Made by a program: the position numbers and the translations under genes. From Stomatobaculum longum (GTDB lineage Bacteria > Bacillota > Clostridia > Lachnospirales > Lachnospiraceae), in contig JH590861.1 in assembly GCA_000242235.1 (NCBI GenBank), forward strand, positions 1 through 55,366: a stretch of 55,366 bases of DNA, in the 5' to 3' direction. Shown here piece by piece: positions 31,881 to 40,659 of this stretch; the stretch's first letter is position 1, and each line of letters opens with the position of its first letter. The notes below the pieces were generated by a model. It was not told the DNA's origin. It did not search any database and saw nothing but the letters and a program-made list of their open reading frames with translations.

Positions 31881-34800
31881 AAGCATTTACCGAAGTATTT
31901 CCGCATTTTCAGGCGACAGCGGCAGAACAGGCGCTTGTCGCCTGCTTGCTTGTGGAGCGGGTTGTGGTCTCGGACGATATGGCCCGTCTGACGGTCTATG
32001 TGGTCTCGCGCAGTTTTGCCGAGCGCGCTACGTTTCAGGCGCTCGCGGAGGAGATGCGAGAGCAGCTCTTCGGGAAACGAAACATTCGTGTCGAAGTGCG
32101 AGAGCGCTTTCAGCTCGGCGGCGATTTCACCGCGGAGCAGCTGTTTCAGGCCTACCGGGACAGCCTCTTGGAGGAGCTGAGAAGCCGTTCGCTTCTCGCC
32201 GCGCGGATTCTGGAGCGCGGCAAGGTGCGTTTCCCTTCGCCGAATGTGTTGCTCTGCGATGTCGAAGATATGTCCTTAAACCGCTCGGTGATGCAGGATT
32301 TGCGCCGCTATCTGGAAGAAGAGGTTTTTGAGGGCCGCTGCGGGCTCAAAATGGAGTTTCGGCCGAATTTTGTGCCGTTTGAAAAGAAGCAGCTTGCCGA
32401 AGTGCCGGCGGAGGCGCTCGCCGTGCGGCAAAAAAAAGAGGAAGAAGAGGGTTTCTTCCTCCCGGCGGAAGGTGCAGCGGACACGCTGCCGGGAGAGCCG
32501 GACAGCGCGCCCCCTGCGAAGCAGCCGGCCGGCGACAAAGCCGCCGCGCCGAAAAAGAATCCGGCGGAGAAAAAAGGCAACGAGAGCAAAAGCCGTTTTT
32601 CCGGTGACAAGTTTCGCGGCGAGCGGCGCGAGTATTCGCGCTCCTCACGCCGCTCGGACAATCCCGATGTGCTCTACGGCAGGGATTTCGACGACGAGTG
32701 CACGCCGATTTCGGAGATCACGGAAGTCGGCGGAGAAGTCACGCTGCGCGGCAAGATTTTTGAACTGGACACGCATTTTATCGAAAAGAGCGGCAGCACG
32801 CTCTTTGTCTTTTCCGTCACGGACTATACGGACTCGATCACCGCGAAACTCTTTGTGCGCGGTGAAGGCGAGGAGCTGGACCGCCTGAAGGGAGCTTTAA
32901 AGGTCGGTGCGTTTTTCAAACTTCGCGGCGCGACGACGATTGACAGCCGGGACGGCGAGCTGATTCTCGGCGCCGTGCGCGGACTGAAGAAGACCGAACC
33001 CTTTGAGGAATCGAAGCGGGAGGATCACGCGAGAGAGAAGCGGGTGGAGCTACACTGTCACACGAAAATGAGCGATCTCGACGCCGTGAGCAGTGCGAAG
33101 GATATTATCAAGCAGGTGAAGCGCTGGGGCATGGAGGCGGTCGCCATCACCGACCACGGCAATTTGCAGGCCTTCCCGGAGGCCTGGCACACGGTCTCCG
33201 ATGACCGGGAAAACAATCCGAAAATCATCTACGGCGTCGAGGGCTATCTGGTCGATGACTTGAAGGAACTCGTCATCTCGCCGGGGGAGAAGACACTCGA
33301 CGACAGCTTTGTGGTCTTTGACATTGAGACCACCGGTTTCTCCCCGCGGAAAAACAAAATCATCGAGATCGGCGCGGTGAAACTGGAGGGCGGAAAGATT
33401 GTGGACCGCTTTTCGCAGTTTGTGAACCCGGAGCTGCCGATTCCCTATCACATCGAGCAGTTGACCGGGATTAACGATGCGATGGTGCGAACCGCGCCGA
33501 CCATCGGGAAGGTGCTGCCCGACTTCCTCGCCTTTTGCGGCGATGCCGCCGTGGTCGCACACAACGCGAGCTTTGACACGAGCTTTATCCGCGAGAATGC
33601 GCGCTCGCTGGGGCTTTCCTATGCGCCGACCATTCTTGACACCGTGAGTCTCGCGCATGTCCTGCTGCCGAAGCTGAACCGCTATAAGCTCGATACGGTC
33701 GCGAAGGCGCTCGGCGTGTCACTCGAAAACCATCACCGCGCGGTCGATGATGCCGAGTGCACGGCCGGCATCTTCTTAAAGTTCATGGGGATGCTAAAGG
33801 AACAGGGGGCGCATACCCTGGTCGAGGTTGCGACGCTCGGCGACAGCTCCGAAGCGCTGATTAAGAAGATGAACAGCTACCATGTGATCATCCTCGCAAA
33901 GAATGAGCTCGGGCGGGTAAATTTGTACCGCCTTGTCTCGGACTCGCACTTAAAGTATTTTCAAAAGCGCCCGCGGATTCCGAAGAGCGAACTGCAGCGC
34001 TATCGCGAGGGGCTGATCATCGGCTCCGCCTGCGAGGCAGGCGAGCTCTACCAGGCGCTGCTCCGCGATGCCCCGGAAGAAGAGGTGAACCGCATCGCGA
34101 ACTTTTACGACTATCTGGAGATTCAGCCGATCGGGAACAACCTCTTCATGCTGGACAGCGACCGCTTTGCCCCGGACACCGAAGAGGATTTAAAGAACTT
34201 AAACCGCCGCATTGTAGCGCTCGGCGATGCGCTCCAGAAGCCTGTGGTCGCGACCTGCGACGTGCATTTCCTGAATCCGGAAGATGAGATTTACCGGCGC
34301 ATGATTTTCTTCGGCAACAAATACGAAGACGCCGACAAGCAGCCGCCGCTCTATTTCCGGACCACCGAGGAGATGTTGAAAGAATTTGCCTACCTCGGTC
34401 CCGAGAAGTGCGAAGAGGTGGTCATCAAAAACACGCAGAAAATTGCGCGCATGGTGGAGCGCATCTCTCCGGTGCGCCCGGACAAGAGCCCGCCGGTCAT
34501 TGACCGCTCGGACGAAAAGCTCACGGAACTCTGCTATGGCAAGGCCTACGCGCAGTACGGAAACCCGCTTCCGGAGATTGTGAAGAACCGGCTCGAAAAG
34601 GAGCTGAGCTCCATCATCAAGAACGGCTTCGCCGTCATGTACATCATTGCGCAGGAACTCGTGAAGCACTCGAACGAAGAGGGCTATCTCGTCGGCTCTC
34701 GCGGCTCGGTCGGCTCCTCCTTTGTCGCCTACACGGCGGGCATCACCGAGGTGAATCCCCTGCCGCCGCACTATGTCTGCCCGAACTGCCGATACTCGGA

Positions 34801-36403
34801 CTTCGATTCCGAGATTCCGAAACGGTTCGCGGGGACCGCGGGCTGCGACATGCCGGATCAGATATGCCCGCACTGCGGCGCGAAGCTTAAAAAGGACGGT
34901 TTTGACATCCCGTTTGAGACCTTCCTCGGCTTTAAGGGCGACAAGGAGCCGGATATCGATTTGAATTTCTCCGGTGAAAACCAGAGCTCGGCGCACGCCT
35001 ACACCGAGGTCATTTTCGGCAAGGGGCAGACCTTCCGTGCGGGAACCGTCGGCACGCTCGCCGAGAAGACGGCCTTCGGCTATGTGAAGAATTACTTTGA
35101 GGAGCACGGGACCAGAAAGCGAAAGTGCGAGATTAACCGCCTCGTGCAGGGCTGCGTCGGCGTGCGGCGTACCACAGGGCAGCATCCGGGCGGTATTGTC
35201 GTCTTGCCGAAGGGCGAGTCGATTTACTCCTTTACGCCCTTGCAGCATCCGGCGAACGATGCGACTTCGCCGATTATCACGACACATTTCGAGTATCACG
35301 CGATCGATCATAACCTCCTGAAACTCGATATCTTGGGACACCAGGATCCGACCATGATACGCATGCTGCAGGATCTCACACAGATCGATCCGGTGAAGGA
35401 CATCCCGCTCGATTCGCCGGAGGTCATGAGCCTCTTTCAGAGCACCGAGGCGCTCGGCGTGAAACCGGACGATATCCTCGGCTGCCAGCTCGGCGCGCTC
35501 GGCATTCCGGAGTTCGGCACCGACTTCGCGATGAACATGGTCATCGAGGCCAAGCCGAAGGGCTTTTCCGATTTGGTCCGCATTGCGGGACTCGCGCACG
35601 GCACCGATGTCTGGCAGGGCAATGCGGAAGTGCTGATTTCCGAAGGCACGGCGACCATTCAGACCGCCATCTGCACGCGAGACGACATCATGCTCTCGCT
35701 GATTCAGTGGGGCATGGACCCGCAGGAGAGCTTTAAAATCATGGAGTCCGTCCGAAAGGGCAAGGGACTCACGCCGGACTGGGAGGCACACATGCGGGAG
35801 CACGAGGTGCCGGACTGGTATATCTGGTCCTGCAAAAAGATCAAGTACATGTTCCCGAAGGCGCATGCCGCGGCCTATGTCATGATGGCGTGGCGCATCG
35901 GCTACTGCAAAATCTTTTATCCGCTCGCCTACTACGCGGCCTATTTCTCCATCCGCGCGACCGGCTTCAGCTATGAGGGTATGTGCCAGGGCAAGGAGCG
36001 GCTTGAATTCCTGCTCGCCGAATTAAAGAAGCGGGACTACAGCGGCAACCGCGTGAATCCGCTGACGCCGAAGGAAGAGGATATGGTCAAGGACGGCAGA
36101 ATTGCCCAGGAAATGTATGCGAGAGGCTTCTCGTTCCTGCCGATCGACCTCTACCGCGTCAAGGCAACGCAGTTTACGATTGTGGACGGAAAGATTATGC
36201 CGGCGCTCACCTCGATCGACGGACTCGGCGAGAGTGCGGCGGAGCAGATTGTGCGCGCGGCGGCCGGGGGGCAGTTTATCTCGAAGGACGATTTCCGCGC
36301 GCGGAGCGGCGTGGGGCAGACCATCTGCGATCTGCTCGACAAACTCGGTATCCTCGGCAAGCTCCCGGAGTCGAACCAGCTCTCGCTCTTTGATCTCATG
36401 TGA
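31877..36403 (+). CDS. polC: DNA polymerase III subunit alpha, PolC type
   Basis: 1508 aa replicative polymerase of low-GC Gram-positive lineages. Order: N-terminal domain (1-200), a Lys/Glu/Ala-rich linker (about 185-260), OB-fold (about 275-375), PHP domain starting at ELHCHTKMSD near 390 and interrupted by a DEDD proofreading exonuclease (FDIETTGFSP near 478, HNASFDTSFI near 560), then the polymerase core with GSRGSVGSSF near 940, a four-Cys zinc motif (CPNCRYSD and CPHCGAKL), and the catalytic DIDLNFSG near 1030. The start overlaps ispG by 4 bases; upstream in-frame codons fall inside ispG and are rejected. Weak ribosome-binding site, so probably coupled. Confidence 0.98.
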   Translation: MKAFTEVFPHFQATAAEQALVACLLVERVVVSDDMARLTVYVVSRSFAERATFQALAEEMREQLFGKRNIRVEVRERFQLGGDFTAEQLFQAYRDSLLEELRSRSLLAARILERGKVRFPSPNVLLCDVEDMSLNRSVMQDLRRYLEEEVFEGRCGLKMEFRPNFVPFEKKQLAEVPAEALAVRQKKEEEEGFFLPAEGAADTLPGEPDSAPPAKQPAGDKAAAPKKNPAEKKGNESKSRFSGDKFRGERREYSRSSRRSDNPDVLYGRDFDDECTPISEITEVGGEVTLRGKIFELDTHFIEKSGSTLFVFSVTDYTDSITAKLFVRGEGEELDRLKGALKVGAFFKLRGATTIDSRDGELILGAVRGLKKTEPFEESKREDHAREKRVELHCHTKMSDLDAVSSAKDIIKQVKRWGMEAVAITDHGNLQAFPEAWHTVSDDRENNPKIIYGVEGYLVDDLKELVISPGEKTLDDSFVVFDIETTGFSPRKNKIIEIGAVKLEGGKIVDRFSQFVNPELPIPYHIEQLTGINDAMVRTAPTIGKVLPDFLAFCGDAAVVAHNASFDTSFIRENARSLGLSYAPTILDTVSLAHVLLPKLNRYKLDTVAKALGVSLENHHRAVDDAECTAGIFLKFMGMLKEQGAHTLVEVATLGDSSEALIKKMNSYHVIILAKNELGRVNLYRLVSDSHLKYFQKRPRIPKSELQRYREGLIIGSACEAGELYQALLRDAPEEEVNRIANFYDYLEIQPIGNNLFMLDSDRFAPDTEEDLKNLNRRIVALGDALQKPVVATCDVHFLNPEDEIYRRMIFFGNKYEDADKQPPLYFRTTEEMLKEFAYLGPEKCEEVVIKNTQKIARMVERISPVRPDKSPPVIDRSDEKLTELCYGKAYAQYGNPLPEIVKNRLEKELSSIIKNGFAVMYIIAQELVKHSNEEGYLVGSRGSVGSSFVAYTAGITEVNPLPPHYVCPNCRYSDFDSEIPKRFAGTAGCDMPDQICPHCGAKLKKDGFDIPFETFLGFKGDKEPDIDLNFSGENQSSAHAYTEVIFGKGQTFRAGTVGTLAEKTAFGYVKNYFEEHGTRKRKCEINRLVQGCVGVRRTTGQHPGGIVVLPKGESIYSFTPLQHPANDATSPIITTHFEYHAIDHNLLKLDILGHQDPTMIRMLQDLTQIDPVKDIPLDSPEVMSLFQSTEALGVKPDDILGCQLGALGIPEFGTDFAMNMVIEAKPKGFSDLVRIAGLAHGTDVWQGNAEVLISEGTATIQTAICTRDDIMLSLIQWGMDPQESFKIMESVRKGKGLTPDWEAHMREHEVPDWYIWSCKKIKYMFPKAHAAAYVMMAWRIGYCKIFYPLAYYAAYFSIRATGFSYEGMCQGKERLEFLLAELKKRDYSGNRVNPLTPKEEDMVKDGRIAQEMYARGFSFLPIDLYRVKATQFTIVDGKIMPALTSIDGLGESAAEQIVRAAAGGQFISKDDFRARSGVGQTICDLLDKLGILGKLPESNQLSLFDLM

Positions 36404-36412
36404 GTGCCCTGT

Positions 36413-36441
36413 TTGACAAATAAAAACAGAAAATTTACAAT
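36413..36441 (+). promoter_or_regulatory. leuS promoter
   Basis: TTGACA, 17-base AT-rich spacer, TACAAT. The 38-base leader to leuS is too short for a T-box. Confidence 0.88.
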
Positions 36442-36478
36442 CTAAGTTCAGATACCGATAGAAGACGGAGGAAAGGCG

Positions 36479-38878
36479 ATGGACTACTCGTTTCAGAAGA
36501 TAGAGCCGAAGTGGCAGGCAAAGTGGGAGGAAGAGGGCATCTTCCACGCGGAGGATTTTTCAGAGAAGCCGAAGTTCTACGGCCTCGTGGAATTTCCTTA
36601 CCCGAGCGGCGCAGGCATGCATGTCGGCCACATCAAGGCGTACTCGAGCATCGAAGTGCTCTCGAGAAAGCGGAGAATGCAGGGCTACAATGTGCTGTTC
36701 CCGATCGGCTTTGATGCCTTCGGCCTGCCGACCGAGAACTATGCGATCAAGACCAACACGCACCCGCGCGAAATAACGGACAAGAACATTGCGAAGTTCT
36801 CGGAGCAGTTGAAGCGCGTCGGCTTCTCCTTTGACTGGACCCGTGTCATCGACACTTCCCGCGACGACTACTACAAGTGGACCCAGTGGATTTTCTTAAA
36901 GCTCTTTGAGAAGGGACTCGTGTTCCGCAATAAGACCCTAGTCAACTATTGCCCGTCCTGTAAGGTCGTGCTCTCGAATGAGGACAGCCAGGGCGGCAAG
37001 TGCGACATCTGCCACTCGGATGTCATCCAGCTTCCGAAGGATGTCTGGTACTTAAAAATCACGAAGTACGCGGATAAGCTTCTCCTTGGCCTCGACGAGG
37101 TGGATTATCCCGAGAACATCAAGCAGCAGCAGGTCAACTGGATCGGCAAGTCGACAGGTGCTTTCGTCGAGTTTCAGTTAAAGGATCTCGATGAGAAGCT
37201 TGAAATCTATACGACGCGCTGTGACACGCTCTTCGGCGTGACCTTCATGGTCATTGCGCCCGAGCACCCGCTGATTGACAAGTTCTCGTCTAAGATTCAA
37301 AACATGGACGCCGTGCTCGCTTACCGCGAGGAGGCTTCCCGTAAAACCGAGTTTGAGCGCACCCAGCTCGTCAAGGACAAGACAGGTGTCCGCATCGAGG
37401 GCATTACGGCCGTCAATCCGGTCAGCGGCAAGGAGATTCCGATTTTCATTTCGGACTATGTCATGATGGGCTACGGCACCGGCGCGATTATGGCGGTGCC
37501 GGCGCACGACCAGCGCGACTACGAGTTCGCAAAGCGCTTCGGTGCTGAGATTATCCCTGTCATTGAGGGCGGCGATCTCGAGAAGGAAGCCTACAGCGGC
37601 GACGGCGTCATGATTAACTCCGACTTCCTGAACGGTATGACCAACAAGAAGGATTCGATTGCGCGCATGCTCGAATTCCTCGCGGAGAAGGGCATCGGCC
37701 ACGCGGGTGTGCAGTTCAAGATGAAGGACTGGGCCTTTAACCGTCAGCGTTACTGGGGTGAGCCGATTCCGCTGATTCACTGCCCGAACTGCGGTGTGGT
37801 CGCGGTTCCTTACGAGGAACTTCCGCTCCGCCTGCCCGATATGGATAACTTTAAGCCCGGTGAGGACGGTCAGTCGCCGCTTGCGAAGGTCGAGTCGTTC
37901 GTGAACTGCACCTGCCCGAAGTGCGGCGGTGCGGCAAAGCGTGAGACCGATACCATGCCGCAGTGGGCGGGTTCCTCCTGGTATTTCCTTCGCTACTGCG
38001 ACCCGCATAACAGCGAGAAGTTCGCGGACAGAGAGAAGATTAACTACTGGATGCCGGTCGACTGGTACAACGGCGGCATGGAGCATGTGACGCGCCACCT
38101 GATTTATTCCCGCTTCTGGCACCACTTCCTCTACGACCTCGGCGAGGTCAATACGCCGGAGCCCTATAAGAAGCGCTCGGCGCAGGGCATGATACTCGGC
38201 GCGGACGGCGAGAAGATGAGTAAGTCGAAAGGCAATGTTGTGGATCCGCTGGACATCGTTTCCCAGTACGGTGCGGATACGCTTCGCGTCTATGTGCTCT
38301 TCATGGGCGATTACGGCTCCGCGGCGCCGTGGAACGACAGCTCGGTCAAGGGCTGCCGCCGCTTCTTGGAGCGCGTGTTTGCGCTGCAGGATATCGTGGT
38401 GCCGGAGACAGTGAAGTCGCTCGAGGCTTCGCTCCACAAGACCATCAAGAAAGTATCGGCGGACATCGAAGAGCAGAAGTACAACACAGCCATTGCTGCG
38501 CTCATGACCTTCCTGAATGAGGTCGGCAAGGAGAAGAAGATCGGCAGAGAGCAGCTTCTCTGCTTCGTGAAGCTTTTGAATCCGTTTGCGCCGCATATCG
38601 CCGAGGAGATTTATCAGAATCAGGGCGGCGAGGGCTCGCTGCAGCTTGCTTCCTGGCCGGAGCACGATGAGGCGAAGACCGTCGACGAGAGCATCGAAAT
38701 CGGCGTGCAGGTGAACGGTAAGCTTCGAGCGACCGTGACCATCCCGACCGACTGCGAGAAGAGTGAGGCGCTCGCACTCGCAAAGGCGGACGAGAAAGTG
38801 CAGGCCGCACTCGAGGGCAAGAACCTCGTCAAGGAAATCTATGTGCCGAATAAGATTGTGAACCTGGTGGTAAAGTAA
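36479..38878 (+). CDS. leuS: Leucyl-tRNA synthetase
   Basis: 799 aa class I aminoacyl-tRNA synthetase. Signature 1 is HVGH within GAGMHVGHIKAY near 45-52; KMSKS lies in GEKMSKSKGN near residue 580. The CP1 editing domain (about 220-400) holds TRCDTLFGVTF; zinc Cys pairs CPSCK and CDIC near 160-178 and CPNCG / CPKCG near 437-485. The C-terminal anticodon and tRNA-binding parts are present. A slightly short form, as usual for Clostridia. GGAGGAAAGG precedes the ATG. Has its own promoter and terminator. Confidence 0.98.
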   Translation: MDYSFQKIEPKWQAKWEEEGIFHAEDFSEKPKFYGLVEFPYPSGAGMHVGHIKAYSSIEVLSRKRRMQGYNVLFPIGFDAFGLPTENYAIKTNTHPREITDKNIAKFSEQLKRVGFSFDWTRVIDTSRDDYYKWTQWIFLKLFEKGLVFRNKTLVNYCPSCKVVLSNEDSQGGKCDICHSDVIQLPKDVWYLKITKYADKLLLGLDEVDYPENIKQQQVNWIGKSTGAFVEFQLKDLDEKLEIYTTRCDTLFGVTFMVIAPEHPLIDKFSSKIQNMDAVLAYREEASRKTEFERTQLVKDKTGVRIEGITAVNPVSGKEIPIFISDYVMMGYGTGAIMAVPAHDQRDYEFAKRFGAEIIPVIEGGDLEKEAYSGDGVMINSDFLNGMTNKKDSIARMLEFLAEKGIGHAGVQFKMKDWAFNRQRYWGEPIPLIHCPNCGVVAVPYEELPLRLPDMDNFKPGEDGQSPLAKVESFVNCTCPKCGGAAKRETDTMPQWAGSSWYFLRYCDPHNSEKFADREKINYWMPVDWYNGGMEHVTRHLIYSRFWHHFLYDLGEVNTPEPYKKRSAQGMILGADGEKMSKSKGNVVDPLDIVSQYGADTLRVYVLFMGDYGSAAPWNDSSVKGCRRFLERVFALQDIVVPETVKSLEASLHKTIKKVSADIEEQKYNTAIAALMTFLNEVGKEKKIGREQLLCFVKLLNPFAPHIAEEIYQNQGGEGSLQLASWPEHDEAKTVDESIEIGVQVNGKLRATVTIPTDCEKSEALALAKADEKVQAALEGKNLVKEIYVPNKIVNLVVK

Positions 38879-38891
38879 TAGCGACAAGAAG

Positions 38892-38944
38892 AACCGCTCT
38901 CCCCCTGCCTGCGGAAGCAGACGGGGGGAGAGCGGTTTATTTTG
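38892..38944 (+). terminator. Rho-independent terminator after leuS
   Basis: Long stem AACCGCTCTCCCCC / GGGGGAGAGCGGTT with a nested CTGC-GGAA-GCAG hairpin, then a T-rich tail. Confidence 0.92.
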
Positions 38945-39153
38945 TTTCGTTGCAGTCTGTTAACAGGCAGGATTGGTATCAGAACCGACTATTTCGGTAC
39001 TTGTTGATCAGCACATGTTTTGTGATACGACAAGCAGTTTGCAGAGGAAATACAGACGGATGATTGTAAGAGGTTCGCCATGTCCGATTTCAGACTGTCC
39101 TACCTGATTTTGCAATCCAGCGAGAGATTTCCTTTATTCTTTTCAAATTTTTG
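38945..39153. other. Intergenic stretch without recognised genes
   Basis: About 210 bases between the leuS terminator and the tRNA promoter (327 in all to the first tRNA). I see no gene with initiation signals on either strand; the frames that cross it run into tRNA antisense sequence. The last 50 bases are AT-rich, as expected upstream of a strong promoter. Confidence 0.6.
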
Positions 39154-39182
39154 TTGACAAGTTTGTGGCTGTCCAGTATACT
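39154..39182 (+). promoter_or_regulatory. Promoter of the tRNA cluster
   Basis: Near-perfect TTGACA, 17-base spacer, TATACT, 23 bases before the first tRNA. An A/T-rich block before the -35 could act as an UP element. Confidence 0.92.
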
Positions 39183-39205
39183 GTCAAAGCATTGAGGAAA
39201 CAGTT

Positions 39206-39279
39206 CGAGGCGTGGCTCAGTTTGGTAGAGCGCAGCGTTCGGGACGCTGAGGCCGCAAGTTCGAATCTTGTCGCCTCGA
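39206..39279 (+). tRNA. tRNA-Pro (CGG), copy 1
   Basis: 74 bases. Acceptor CGAGGCG / CGCCTCG, D arm GCTC/GAGC, anticodon stem CAGCG/CGCTG with loop TTCGGGA (anticodon CGG), T arm GCAAG/CTTGT with TTCGAAT; discriminator A. CCA not encoded. Confidence 0.96.
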
Positions 39280-39309
39280 CTCGCTCTGAAAAGAGCATGC
39301 AACAGGTAA

Positions 39310-39381
39310 GGCCGATTGGTCAAGCGGTCAAGACGGAGCCCTCTCACGGCTCAAACCCGGGTTCGATTCCCGGATCGGTCA
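39310..39381 (+). tRNA. tRNA-Glu (CTC), copy 1
   Basis: 72 bases. Acceptor GGCCGAT / ATCGGTC, anticodon stem GAGCC/GGCTC with loop CTCTCAC (anticodon CTC), T arm CGGG/CCCG with TTCGATT; discriminator A. The D loop reads GCGGTCAAGAC, differing by two bases from copy 2. Confidence 0.95.
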
Positions 39382-39421
39382 TTTCGAGTGTCAGCTCGGA
39401 GAAAAGATATATCGTTTTTAT

Positions 39422-39495
39422 CGAGGCGTGGCTCAGTTTGGTAGAGCGCAGCGTTCGGGACGCTGAGGCCGCAAGTTCGAATCTTGTCGCCTCGA
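39422..39495 (+). tRNA. tRNA-Pro (CGG), copy 2
   Basis: 74 bases, identical by eye to copy 1 over the whole gene (39206-39279). Confidence 0.96.
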
Positions 39496-39520
39496 TTCAC
39501 CCTGAAAAGGGTAGCAACAA

Positions 39521-39592
39521 GGCCGATTGGTCAAGCGGCTAAGACGGAGCCCTCTCACGGCTCAAACCCGGGTTCGATTCCCGGATCGGTCA
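39521..39592 (+). tRNA. tRNA-Glu (CTC), copy 2
   Basis: 72 bases, as copy 1 except the D loop, GCGGCTAAGAC in place of GCGGTCAAGAC. Anticodon CTC. Confidence 0.95.
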
Positions 39593-39596
39593 CTTT

Positions 39597-39669
39597 GCTT
39601 TCGTAGCGCAGTTGGTAGCGCAACGCATTCGTAATGCGTGGGTCGCCGGTTCGAGTCCGGCCGAAAGCT
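39597..39669 (+). tRNA. tRNA-Thr (CGT)
   Basis: 73 bases. Acceptor GCTTTCG / CGAAAGC, D arm GCGC/GCGC, anticodon stem ACGCA/TGCGT with loop TTCGTAA (anticodon CGT), T arm GCCGG/CCGGC with TTCGAGT; discriminator T. It begins only 4 bases after tRNA-Glu copy 2. Confidence 0.96.
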
Positions 39670-39674
39670 CGATG

Positions 39675-39702
39675 AAGCTCAGGTGTAAGCCTGAGCTTTT
39701 TT
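39675..39702 (+). terminator. Rho-independent terminator of the tRNA cluster
   Basis: AAGCTCAGG / CCTGAGCTT with a six-base loop (TGTAAG) and T-run. Confidence 0.92.
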
Positions 39703-39771
39703 GATGTCTGGTTCAGGGCGATTCGCGCAAGCTTTTTCGCAAGATAGGTTCTTCTCTTATATAGAAGCTTT

Positions 39772-39780
39772 TGCTATACT
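39772..39780 (+). promoter_or_regulatory. Extended -10 promoter of the transketolase operon
   Basis: TGCTATACT. No good -35 at 17 bases. Confidence 0.65.
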
Positions 39781-39784
39781 GAAT

Positions 39785-39807
39785 CCAAAGTCTGTTTTAG
39801 ACTTTGG
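39785..39807 (+). other. Hairpin at the transketolase mRNA 5' end
   Basis: CCAAAGTC / GACTTTGG with a TGTTTTA loop, directly at the predicted transcription start. It may protect the message from decay or be an operator. Confidence 0.5.
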
Positions 39808-39828
39808 GGACAGGAGGAGACAAATTAC

Positions 39829-40659
39829 ATGGATAATCAGGAGCTGAAACGATATGCGCTAAAGCTGCGGAGAGGTATACTCCGCGCCACACATGCGGCT
39901 GCGTCCGGGCATCCGGGCGGCTCTCTCTCGGCAACGGAAGTGTTCACGCTGCTTTACTTTGAGGAGTTACACGTTGACCCGAAGAACCCGGAGGATCCGA
40001 AAAGAGACCGCTTTGTGCTCTCGAAGGGTCACTGCGCACCCGGCCTTTACGCGGCGCTCGCGGCGAGAGGCTTTTTCCCGGAGGAAGATCTTTTAACCCT
40101 CCGCCACATCGGCTCCTATTTACAGGGCCATCCGGACATGAAGCACATTCCGGGGGTCGATATGTCGAGCGGTTCGCTCGGTCAGGGCATCTCCGCAGCG
40201 GTCGGCATGGCACTCGCGGCGAAAATTTACGGCGAGTCCTATCGCACCTATGCGTTGCTCGGCGACGGTGAGATTGAAGAGGGAGAGGTCTGGGAGGCAG
40301 CCATGCTCGCGGGCTTTCGGAAGCTCGACAACCTCGTGGTGATTGTCGACAACAACAATCTGCAGATTGACGGCCCGATTGACGAGGTGAATTCGCCCTA
40401 TCCGATTGACAAGAAGTTTGAGGCCTTCAACTTCCATGTGATCAATGTGGAGGATGGCAATGACTTTGATCAGCTTCGCGCGGCATTCGCGGAGGCGAGA
40501 AATACGAAGGGCTGTCCGACGGCCATTGTCATGAAGACCGTGAAGGGCAAGGGCATTTCCTTCATGGAAAATCAGGTCGGCTGGCACGGCAAGGGCCCGA
40601 ACGATGAGGAGCTCGCAAAGGCTCTGGCGGAACTGGATAAGGCGGAGGAGATGTTATGA
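39829..40659 (+). CDS. Transketolase, N-terminal subunit
   Basis: 276 aa thiamine-diphosphate-binding half of a split transketolase, moving two-carbon units between sugar phosphates. Features: HAAASGHPGGSLSATEV near 21-37, SKGHCAPGLYAAL near 66, the ThDP/Mg site LLGDGEIEEGEVWEAA near 142-157 ending in VDNNNLQIDGP near 173, and KTVKGKGISFMEN near 235. CAGGAGGAGA precedes the ATG. The second half starts 4 bases before this stop (ATGA), so the two are made in equal amounts. The split form is common in Clostridia. Confidence 0.95.
   Translation: MDNQELKRYALKLRRGILRATHAAASGHPGGSLSATEVFTLLYFEELHVDPKNPEDPKRDRFVLSKGHCAPGLYAALAARGFFPEEDLLTLRHIGSYLQGHPDMKHIPGVDMSSGSLGQGISAAVGMALAAKIYGESYRTYALLGDGEIEEGEVWEAAMLAGFRKLDNLVVIVDNNNLQIDGPIDEVNSPYPIDKKFEAFNFHVINVEDGNDFDQLRAAFAEARNTKGCPTAIVMKTVKGKGISFMENQVGWHGKGPNDEELAKALAELDKAEEML

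Noticed and set aside
34199-35866. 555-codon minus-strand frame antisense to polC
   Set aside because: Same artefact; translated sequence is Arg/His/Leu-rich with no recognisable domain.
37178-38887. 569-codon minus-strand frame antisense to leuS
   Set aside because: Antisense shadow of a full-length leuS.
39090-39542. Frames on both strands over the tRNA cluster
   Set aside because: They translate tRNA sequence; the repeat inside the plus-strand frame is the tRNA duplication.
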